DNA from: Lathyrus oleraceus | Taxonomy: Eukaryota; Streptophyta; Magnoliopsida; Fabales; Fabaceae | Assembly: GCF_024323335.1 (NCBI RefSeq) | Contig: NC_066583.1 | Coordinates: 413,800,031-413,864,030, forward strand | Direction: 5' to 3' | Length of the DNA: 64,000 nucleotides | Part shown: positions 55,560 to 64,000 of the stretch, in pieces | How the letters are laid out: the number at the start of each line of letters is the position of its first letter | How positions within the stretch are numbered: position 1 is the first letter of the stretch | Notes under the pieces: generated by a model | The model's database searches: none | What the model was told of the DNA's origin: nothing | The model's input: only the letters and a program-made list of their open reading frames with translations | Program-made: the position numbers and the translations under genes

Positions 55560-56400
55560 GGTCTCTAAGAGTCTATTACCTAGTAACTGATAATATTCTT
55601 CTTAATGTTGAGTACATTACTTTTGCCCAATACCTAGTAAAATGCAATCTACTTCCTTTGTTTTCCCCAGCGGATTCGTTTTCACGTTTCCTCGGTAAGT
55701 CTATCCTTAATATGTTCATCCTAACCGGTGACGAATATTCTTCCTTTTTGGTTTTCTACCCAGTAAAAAGGTAGTTGTAATCCCTACTTATATTGCCCAG
55801 AGAGTTAATCCTTGATATGTTCACTTTAACCGGTGACCGATTTTCTCCTCTTTGCGGTCTCCTGCCCAATAACTAGTAGATATAAATCCTACTTCTCCCC
55901 TTAGAGTTAATCCTTGACATGTTCTCCTCTGTGCGGTCTCCTGCCCAATAACTGGTAGATATAAATCCTACTTCTCCTCTTTTCGGTCTTCTGCCCAGTA
56001 ACCGGTAGTTGTAAATCCCATTTCCTCTTATGAGTTTATCCTTGATATATTCATCCTAACCGATTACGAATATTCTCTATCTGTGGTCTTTTGCCCACTA
56101 ACCGGTAGTTGTAATCCCCATTTGTCCTCGACAGTTTATCCTTTATATGTTTACCCTAACCGCCAACGAATATTCTTCCTTTCTCCCTAGGTGGTCTATC
56201 CTTGATAAGTTCATCCTAACCGATGCCGGATATTATTCCTTTGAGTTTATCCTTGATATGTTCACTTTAACCATTGACAAATACTCTCTTTTTAGTCTTT
56301 TGCCCAATAATCGATAGTTGTAAATCCTATTTGATCTTTTCTCCCCAGTAGGTTATTCTTACCCAGTAACCGATAATAGATAGTATATCTCTTTTACTCC
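55560..56400 (+). repeat. Imperfect tandem array in E3 3' UTR
   Basis: Repeated phrases 'ccttgatatgttca', 'cctaaccg..gacgaatattc', 'ggtcttctgcccagtaacc' and 'ggtagttgtaaatccc' recur at irregular steps of roughly 70-140 bases. Parts of units are deleted or duplicated. Legume Ogre 3' UTR repeats are known to have given rise to satellite DNA. Confidence 0.75.
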
Positions 56401-57668
56401 TGTGTTGAAGTTCATTCTTCCCTAGTTGAGTTTTAGTGCGTATTTCCTCAATAAAATCGCCATTTCCTATTTGGTTTGAGTATTTTAGCTTTGTTCTGAT
56501 CTACCCATTTCCCTGGTTCCCCAACTGATTCTTTCCGTCGATTTATTTTCATGGAAATCCATCATGTCTCTAGCAGTTTTAAGTCGTAGACTGGTCTACG
56601 CATAACTTTTATTCTCAGAGTCTCTGTCTCCCTAGTGAGTTTTCCTTATGGAATGCATTATGCTCATGTGGATCTTTAGTCTCTTCCAGATTCTTTTCCT
56701 TTGTGGCAATACATTCCCCACAAAGATTATCTTAACATTCATATCATATGCAATATGAGGTCTCTTAGGGACCGAAATGTGTTTCTAGATGCTGTTATTT
56801 AAGTCCATTCTGCTGAGTTGATACGAAGATTTTAACCTTCACATCCTCAGCTAGAATGTCCTTAAATAGGCGCAGTTGTAAGACCCCAATTTTGACCCTA
56901 AGATCCCTCATGCTATCTCATCATATGCATTGGCTTTGGGATCACACCTTGGCATCCTCCTTACCCCTCTTTCATTGGGTTTTCATTGGGAAAGATCACC
57001 AAGCATATTTGATTGCATCATAATTTTTTTTCTTTGTTTACTAACACAAATACCAAAAATATGTCAATGTATAACGTTGTTCCTTTTGTAGGTAGTGTGT
57101 GTATCCACCTATGCCTCATCAAGCTCACAACTAGGTTTTGAGACCCTAAGTACAAGGAGATGGTCACAATGGTTATAGACATCATATATGGATCCCCATG
57201 ATCTTCATTTATCATTTTGATCAAGAATTCATCAAGAGTTTGAAGCTTGTGTGCCTTGGAAGCCCTAATTCATTTGGGTATCTTCTTTGACTTCCTCAGT
57301 AAGTCTCTTCAACATTTCATCAAATATATCAAGGTATACTTGATTTCACATCATCTTATACATATATGATCCTTCATGAGTCCAAAATATCAAGAGAACT
57401 TCAAGTTTGCAAGTACGTTCAAGGTAGTTGACCAGAGAGAGTCAACTGGTCAAAATTGGGGTTCCCTAGACCCTATGTCCTACAATTTGTCATATGAAAA
57501 TTATTTAAAGAGAAAATTTACTCTTGATGACATGCCAAACAACTTACATGTTGACATAAAGAGCTAGTTTTTCTTGGAAAGTCAATTTTTATGGTGATTA
57601 TAGGTCATTTTATCTATGCCCTAGTTAGGAGGTCAACTTTGAAGGACCATAACTTGATAAATGTTTAT

Positions 57669-57673
57669 GATAT
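57669..57673. repeat. Target site duplication GATAT, left copy
   Basis: GATAT lies before TGTAGGTG (57674) and again after AATTTCA (59148-59152). E4 shows the unbroken site near 62862 (TTTATGATATGAAAT). Confidence 0.92.
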
Positions 57674-57864
57674 TGTAGGTGTTTTATTGGCTGCATTATA
57701 TGGTAAAACACTAGCTGGATTCTAATTTCTTGACTGATGTCATGACATGGTGTGTATGTGTGACTACAATTGTAGGTTAGAATATCTAACTGTACTCTGA
57801 TGTCTTGACTGATGTCATGACACACTTGAGTAGTTACTGCAGGATTAGCTAATACAGGATTTAT

Positions 57865-58430
57865 TGAATGTCAAACTGGATACTGTGACATTCATCCCTG
57901 TCAGTAGATACTGAGGAATAGAACAGTTGGTGTTCTGTTAGAGCTCAGTATTCATTTGCAGTCTGGTTATCAAGGAATAACCAGACCTGGCATAAGGCCT
58001 ACTGTATGAATGTCAAACTGGATGTTATGACATTCATCATGGACAGTATATATTGAATAATAGACAGAGTGGTGTTCTGCTACACTTCAGTATGTTTCTT
58101 AGTTTGTTCTTCAAGAGGATAACAGAACTAACTTAAGGCCAAATGTGTAAATGTCAAATTGGATACTTTGACGTTTATTAATGTAAGCTGTTACTGTAGT
58201 ATGGTCATTTTGGTCATGTACAGGTCAGCAAAATTGTACAGTCTGTTTTCTGGAAAAACAGACTCAGCATATGATCCTTGATGTCTAGCTGAATGTCGTG
58301 ACATTCATTCCTGACAGCATATGCTATATTATAGGTTGTTCAGTTTTCTGTTTCAGCTTTTTCTTAGGCTATTCTTCAGGAAGTCAACAACTTAGAGAAA
58401 AACCAGGAAATCAACAACCAAGATACATTT
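57865..58430 (+). repeat. Four 142-bp units, each with a TGAATGTCA/TGACATTCA hairpin
   Basis: Hairpins at 57865-57894, 58007-58036, 58148-58177 and 58290-58307, so steps are 142, 141 and 142 bases. The first three have 30-base hairpins with a 12-base loop. In the third the arms changed but still pair (with one G-U). In the fourth the loop is gone and the stem remains. The spaces between hold GACAG, TACTG and 'tgttctg' repeats. Confidence 0.88.
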
Positions 58431-58540
58431 AATGAACCTAACAAATAGCCTATTTGTTAGTAACCTAGATATTGAATTTATGGGAACTCGCGTGACCTTA
58501 AATTCAGGAGAATACAAGTGAAAAAGCCCAGGTACTGCAA

Positions 58541-58548
58541 TATAAAAG
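58541..58548 (+). promoter_or_regulatory. Solo LTR TATA box
   Basis: TATAAAAG on the plus strand, in line with the LTR orientation and near 60% of its length, as is usual for U3-R borders. Confidence 0.6.
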
Positions 58549-59147
58549 GAAGTCGTTCCTTCATTCAGTTTTGGGGATTTTGAGGCGTGAAGATTAAGTG
58601 TGTCCATCATAATTCACTGCTGTATTTTTGTGAGTCTTGTATTAGACATATCTTGTAAGCCAAGCCTCTATCACGTTGATGATTGCTTTGGCATAGGGTG
58701 TTCATTGAGTTGTAAGTGTTGTGTCGCTCAAAGCTTTTAAGCGTGAGTGCTGTGTATCTTGATTAAAGCTATTAAGCACAATCAAGAGTTGTTTGAAGTG
58801 TGACTTCAACGTTGTCTTTAATATTGATTAAAGGTAGTAATCACTGAGGTGATTGAGGGGGAGTGAGTAGGAACTCTGATCTTAGAGTAAGATTGAAATT
58901 GCATTGGGTAGGGATTAAGTGACAAGTTGTAAACGAGTGAGTTTAGCTTTGAATTAATACTACTGATAGTGGATTTCCTCCCTGGCTTGGTAGCCCCCAG
59001 ATGTAGGTCATGTTGGACTGAACTGGGTAAACAATTACTTGTGTTATTTACTGCACTTACTGTTAAGTTCTGCATAATTCTTGTCTGTGCAGAATTGGAT
59101 GTCATAACAACCCGTGTGACATCTAAAGTCTGATAACTAGAATTTCA

Positions 59148-59152
59148 GATAT
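59148..59152. repeat. Target site duplication GATAT, right copy
   Basis: Right partner of 57669-57673. E3's LTR resumes with GAAGGCC. Confidence 0.92.
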
Positions 59153-59851
59153 GAAGGCCATACAAGTTTCATGATCAATTTCAATATGGCCTCTCCAACT
59201 TTTATTCTTTGATAAATGTGAAATTCAACTTGCAAGGGCATGTGCCAAGAGGAAACATTATAGGTCATTTTGGGCCATCACCATTGAACAAGCAATTTTC
59301 CTCAACTTCTAAAATACATAACTCCCTCTTTCAGAATCCAAATGAGGTCAAAATTTTGATTAACTTGAAGAGGGATGAAAGATCTTCAACTTTGATGAAG
59401 GGGCTTTCTCCATTTGAAGCTCATAGCAAAAGTTATTCAAGGTGGAAGAAGTGGTCATTTGACCTTGTACTTAGATAATTTTCAAATATGTTTGATTTCT
59501 AAAAATTCCACCTCAAAATTCATCATAATCCAAGATTCAAATGGAAAAGTGTTCAACATAAAAGTTGTTCTCCTTGATGTCGTCGTTCCAAAAAGTCAAA
59601 TATCACCTCATTTGGACCAAGATTGTAGGACTTGGGCATGGGTGTAATGCATAGCCCCATTTGAAAATATTTGTGACCAATTTTCATTTCAACATTGCAT
59701 GGTCCCTTGATTTTGTTTCAGCATCATTTGGAATTGAGTTTGGACCTTTTCACATAATTGATTGGGATTTGTACACGGCCATGCAAGCATGCATGAGAAT
59801 ATTGCTATTTTTGGATTTTTGATGGAAGTGTGTGAAAAGCTCTTGGTTGCC

Positions 59852-59859
59852 TATAAATA
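59852..59859 (+). promoter_or_regulatory. E3 LTR TATA box
   Basis: TATAAATA after TTGCC, 1.50 kb from the LTR start once the insert is removed. Same position as in E1 and E2. Confidence 0.7.
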
Positions 59860-61047
59860 CACATCCCTTGAGCTCAGAATGAGGACCGTCTTTCCCAAGA
59901 TTCGACCTGCTTCTTCCCCAAACCCCATTGAAAGGATAACATTGAAGATTTCCTTAGAAATCGAGTTTCAATTCTCATTCTGTTTTTGAATTGAGACTCA
60001 AAGAATCCAAGCCCTTTGATCATTCATTTCATCTCCTACAAGTGGATAGAAGCAAGCCAAGCCAAATTGAAAGGAAAATCTAGCTCAATTGAAGCAAACC
60101 GAAGGAGAATTTTTAGATTTTTCTCTTCTTAGATTCTGCCTCAATTCTCCATCATTTTGCTTGATCTTTTATTGTATGAAGACCTACCAATGTAGCAACT
60201 CGGTTCATACTCCTCAATTTTCAATTCCGTGTATCTTTCAATATAGTGAGAATTGGAAAATTTTGAGGGCAAATTTGGATTCTTGGCGTTTTTCTCTTCA
60301 AATTAGTGTATGCATTTTTATTTTAGTGACAGTTGATGGTGGATCAGTCCGGTGAGGTCCACCGGAGAAGATGACCAGAGCCCTAACTCCGGTTGTGTGT
60401 TGGCATCCTCCCATCCCTTTGATCATGTTTAAACGTGTTAATCTGGACATTTGATTTGTTTGACCCTGTTTGCAGCGTATTGACTCAAGTCCATTATGTT
60501 TCCCATGCGCGTGGCCATCAGATCTGCCCCCTCAATTAAAGAGGGAGATTTGATGGCCTCTGATTTTTCATAATTTCTGATTTTCTTTTAATTACTCCTA
60601 TTTTATTTAATTCATAATAAATCCATTTTTAATCCAAAAAATATAGGACTTTCACCGAAAATCTTTAAATATTTTTCTCTTCCATATTCTGAATTAAAAT
60701 TATTTTTTGGGTTAATTTTGGTGTTTTTAATGAATTAAATGTTTGTGTGCATATTTTTAATTGTTTAAAAATACTTCTGACTTTCTAAAAATTGTGATTT
60801 TTTTTGTCTAAGGTCCTTTGACCTTGGATAAATCCCTTGGCCATTTATTTTGTGTTTTGAAGGGTTTTAGGTTTTATCCAAATTAAAATGTCTTTTAATT
60901 CATTTTTAATGTGATTTTTAATTGATTAAATGTTTAAAAATATTGTTGAGCCATTTTTATGGTCTTGTGATGTTTTACTTTCTGTTTGGGTCTTGGTCAT
61001 GGTTGATTTGGATTTTGTTTGATCAAAACCATGGGATTTAGGGGATT

Positions 61048-61067
61048 GATGAAATGTACATTTCATC
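61048..61067. repeat. Perfect 20-bp palindrome in E3 LTR
   Basis: GATGAAATGTACATTTCATC equals its reverse complement. It shares the ATGTACAT centre with the palindromes of E1 and E2 but lies about 0.7 kb further downstream and has other arms. Confidence 0.9.
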
Positions 61068-62066
61068 TCCCAAAACGAATGGATGGTTTTGATCAGATGA
61101 AATTCCTCTCATGATCAATTTGTGTTTCTATCTCCCCCTCCCTCTTCATATTCATCCATATTCTTCCCCATTCTCTCATTTGATCAGATGAATCAATACA
61201 AGTATGATTGAGATAGGTCCTTCTCATTCTCTTTTAGTGTGTGGAATGTTTTAGGAGTTTGTTTCTTTGTACCAAATCTCTAACATGCATTAACACCTAT
61301 ATTTTTATTACCCGACCTCAGATAGTAGTGACTTCTACAAAAGTCAAATTATGTTCGCTTAACATAAAGCTAAATTTGACCCTCAAGGCATAACATTCTA
61401 GTATGTGAGATTGTGAGTCTCCCATTCTTCATGGCATTATGTGGAGACTTGACCTTTTTTCCTTTCATGGGAGCTAGTGGCATACTTGTCGAATTATCCA
61501 AGTTGGATCCCTTCTCATGGAAGATGTCTTAGTTTAAGGATTCGTACTTGTGAATGAATGGTTGAGTGTTTTCCAAAGAATGAATTAATCAATTAAAATT
61601 CAACACTAACATTTGATTACCATTGACTAACTCTTGTTAATATTGTTTTACTTTCAAGTCATTTACTATTATACAATTTAAATTTAAGTCATTTATCATC
61701 CATCGCCATTTACATTTCATGTAACTTGTTTATGTTTCAAGCCATTTTCACTTTGCTCATTTGAGCCATATCTTGTGATTATATATATTGTTTGCTTGCT
61801 TTTGGTTTTGTTTATGGTCTTAGGACCTTAAAACATCTAATAACAAAAGAACCCTAAAAAATATTTGTGGACTGTTGGACTTGATCTGATCTTTCGGACT
61901 TAGAATTAGGAAACATTCCCTATGCTAAAAGGACTTGGCCAATGCCAACATTTGAGACTGAGTTATCTTGAATTATACCTTCATCTGATGCAAGACATGA
62001 AGATTTCTTGGATTCATCTGCTACTCTGTCTTTGTGCTTAATTGTTATTTTGTTATTATTGTCTAT

Positions 62067-64000
62067 TGTAGGACCCGAATTTTGACCCTAAGATCCCTCA
62101 TGCAATCTCATCATATGCATTAGCATTGGGATCATACCTTGGCATCCTCCTTCCCCCTTTTCCATTGGGTTTGTTTTGGGAGAGATCACCAAGCACCATG
62201 TGATTGTATCATACTTGTATATTATCATTTCACTAACTAAAATACCAAAAATATGTCTTTGTATTGGCCTAACTCTTTTGTAGGTAGGGCATGATCACCA
62301 TTGATCTATCAAGTTCACATCTAGGGTTTGAGACCATCATGGCTAAGAGAACAACCAAGGAATGATCCACAATGTCTCTAAGCATCATATGTGAGTCCCA
62401 ATGATCTCTACATGTTATTTTGATCTAGCATTCTTCAAAAGTTTGGAGTTGGTTTGCCTTGGAAGCCCTAGTTTGTCTGGGTATCTTGAGTGACTTCATC
62501 AACAAGCTTTCTCAGCGATTGATCAAATTTGACAAGGGGCACTTAAAAATTCATCATCTTATGCATATATGATCTATCATGAGCCTAAAAAGTCAATATA
62601 ATTACAAGTTAGCAAGTTGGTTGATGGTGGTTGGCCAGATGAATTCATCTGATCAAAATTGGGTCTCCCTAGACCCTATCTCCTACAATTTTCATCATAT
62701 GAGAAAATTTACTATAAATGACATTCCAAACATCTTTCATGTTGGGTCTAGAGCTAATTTTGCTTGGAAAGTCATTTTCTATGTTGAAACATTATAGGTT
62801 ATTTTGTCTAAACCCTAATTTGAAAGTCAACTTCCCAAGGCCATAAGTTTTTAAATTTTTATGATATGAAATATTTCCAAGTTGAACAATAAAATTCAAT
62901 ATGTCTACTTCAAATTTTATGTTTGGAGTGAAAGCCAAATCAACTTTTATGAGCATGTGATATAAGGATACATTATAGGTCATTTTGGACCAATACCATT
63001 AAACAAGTGATTTTCCTCAACTTCAAAAATGCATAACTCTCTCATCCTAAATCCAAATGATGTCAAATTAGTTACCATTTTGAAGGTATTTTAAAGAGAT
63101 ACAACTTTGAAGAAGACACGTTTCTCATTTGGAGCTCACATAAAAAGTTTAGTAAGGTGGAACATTGAAGTATATGACTTGACACTTAGAAAATATTTCA
63201 ATATGTTAAAATTTTCAAACTTCCACCTCAAGATTCACCATGGTTTAAGTTCCAAATGGAAAAGTGTTCAACATAAGAGTTGTTCCTCTTGATCTAAGCT
63301 TTCCAAAGAGTCCTAATTCATTCATTTTGGATGAGGTTTTCTAGGATTGCGCATGGTGTTAACAGGCCTGCATCAATTGGTAAAATCAAAACTTCAAATG
63401 ATCATTTCACATTGCCTTGCCAATCAAGCTTGATTCAAACCTCATTTCAGTTGGTTTTGGCCCTTAGTGCATTGCTTCATGGGCCTGTACACGCCCATGC
63501 AAGTTTAAACATGACATTGCCAAATTTGGAAGAAATTTTAAGTGGCAAATAACACTTGAATTTGCTATAAATAGAGACCCTCTGAGCTCATTTCGGAGGA
63601 CCCTTGCGCGTCAGCTTTGCCTCCACTCTTTAAACCCTCACAATTCAAAGGAAAACCTGATAATTTTCACTTGAAAGTTGAGTTTGAATCTCACTGTTTT
63701 GGAGATTCAAAAACTCTAGGATCCAGAGCTTCTTACCATTCCTAATCCATTTCTACAAGCTATTGGAGCAAGACCAAACAAGAATTGAAGCAAGAGAGAT
63801 CAAGTTCTGCACAACATTAAAGGTATTTTCCAGATTTTTTCTTCTCTTCGATTCTCACTCAATTATCATCAATTCTCTTGGGTCTTTGGTTGTTTGAAGT
63901 CCTACCAATGTAGACAAGAAGATTGAGCTGCTTAGAGGTCAAATCAAAGCAACTCAGTTGACACACCTCAAAATTCAAGTCCTCATATCTTTCTATATAT
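62067..64000 (+). mobile_element. Ogre-like LTR of a fourth element (E4), right end outside
   Basis: It starts TGTAGGACCCGAATTTTGAC after TCTAT and follows E3's LTR block for block (AGATCCCTCATG, TTGGGATCA.CTTGGCATCC, TATAAATA). This is a second LTR start inside an unfinished LTR, so E4 inserted into E3's 3' LTR. Only 1934 bases are visible, and they carry no open frame of note. A TCTAT copy beyond the window would prove the insertion. Confidence 0.85.
63566..63573 (+). promoter_or_regulatory. E4 LTR TATA box
   Basis: TATAAATA 1.50 kb from the LTR start, as in the three other Ogre LTRs. Confidence 0.7.

Larger units (their letters stand above)
53711..56876 (+). other. E3 3' untranslated region (3166 bp)
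   Basis: The only full-length Ogre 3' UTR in the window. It begins with two hairpins (53743, 53791), then a block homologous to E1's antisense-frame region (broken here). A long stretch follows with TCCCC-containing motifs every 50-150 bases, an imperfect tandem array at about 55560-56400, and a polypurine-like TTAAATAGGCGCAG before the LTR at 56877. No open frame is shared with the other copies. Confidence 0.85.
57674..59147 (+). mobile_element. Solo LTR (probably Ty1/copia), 1474 bp
   Basis: Starts TGTAGGTGTTTTATTGG, ends CTAGAATTTCA, flanked by GATAT. It has a TATA box (58541-58548), a pyrimidine-poor GGGGGAGTGAG stretch near 58858 and a 142-bp tandem array with hairpins (57865-58430). 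Size and layout suit a copia LTR, but I do not recognise the family. No protein is encoded. Confidence 0.88.
49019..62066 (+). mobile_element. Ogre-like retrotransposon E3, 5' part displaced by E2
   Basis: E3 runs on the plus strand, opposite to E1 and E2. The first bases fall inside gag (PDRDKLRLMS), so its 5' LTR, ORF1 and gag start should lie beyond E2's far end, left of the window. Order here: gag, linker, protease, intron, RT leader fused to the RNase H tail, integrase, 3' UTR of 3.2 kb, 3' LTR. The LTR holds a copia-like solo LTR and is cut at 62066 by E4. As the container of all other insertions it is the oldest element. Its genes carry many stops. Confidence 0.9.
56877..62066 (+). repeat. 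E3 3' LTR, truncated by E4 and interrupted by a solo LTR
   Basis: It starts TGTAAGACCCCAATTTTGAC. Without the 57674-59147 insert and its duplication, 3711 bases remain, and the sequence stops at about the point where E1's LTR still has 1.1 kb to go. It has TATAAATA at 59852 and a palindrome at 61048. It shares blocks with E1's LTR in order, such as 'cctcagata..tgacttc' near 61315. No gene. Confidence 0.88.

Noticed and set aside
57018..57224. Small frames inside Ogre LTRs (57018-57224, 59209-59478, 62579-62797 and others)
   Set aside because: Not shared as open frames between the aligned LTR copies.
1..64000. Host plant genes, tRNA or rRNA genes, CRISPR arrays
   Set aside because: Every stretch is accounted for by retrotransposon coding regions, LTRs or UTRs; no other gene-like sequence or array was seen.

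Overview
The window is plant nuclear DNA made only of LTR retrotransposons. I see no host gene, tRNA, rRNA or bacterial feature. The dominant family is Ogre-like Ty3/gypsy (Tat lineage). It shows LTRs of about 4.8 kb, a primer-binding site read here as tRNA-Arg, an extra ORF1 before gag, gag-protease in one frame, a short intron between protease and reverse transcriptase, two RNase H domains (one archaeal-like), and a long repeat-rich 3' untranslated region. Giant elements of this kind are typical of Fabeae legumes (pea, vetch, grass pea, lentil). That is the likely source, though the assignment rests on family knowledge and not on a search.

Layout, with E1-E4 for the Ogre copies. 1-19132 is E1 on the minus strand. 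Its 5' LTR is 14305-19132, its 3' LTR lies left of the window, and a gypsy solo LTR (9751-12228) sits in its ORF1. 19133-49018 is E2, also minus, with its 5' LTR at 44145-49018. E2 is split by a Sirevirus-type Ty1/copia element (19525-29546) in its 3' UTR and by a gypsy remnant carrying one LTR (33531-38769) in place of part of its protease-RT region. 49019-62066 is E3 on the plus strand, cut in its gag by E2. E3 has an internal pol deletion and a 3' LTR from 56877 that contains a solo LTR (57674-59147). 62067-64000 is the start of a fourth Ogre-like LTR (E4), apparently inserted in E3's LTR.

Order of events. E3 is the oldest. E2 entered E3's gag. E1, the copia element and the gypsy remnant entered E2. 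The solo LTR at 9751 then entered E1. Three insertions have matching 5-bp target duplications on both sides: CTTGG (9746/12229), TCTTC (19520/29547) and GATAT (57669/59148). Sister copies in the window supply the empty sites.

All Ogre copies are dead as proteins, with stops, frameshifts, deletions and lost catalytic residues, but they still align well. Comparing E1, E2 and E3 is the main value of the window. It exposes an intron whose removal restores the frame, a pair of tetraloop-type hairpins just after pol, near-palindromes in the LTRs, and 3' UTR motifs that look complementary to the primer-binding site. The copia element is the youngest datable insertion, with LTRs about 1% different by eye, yet its protease, integrase and env-like frames are already broken.
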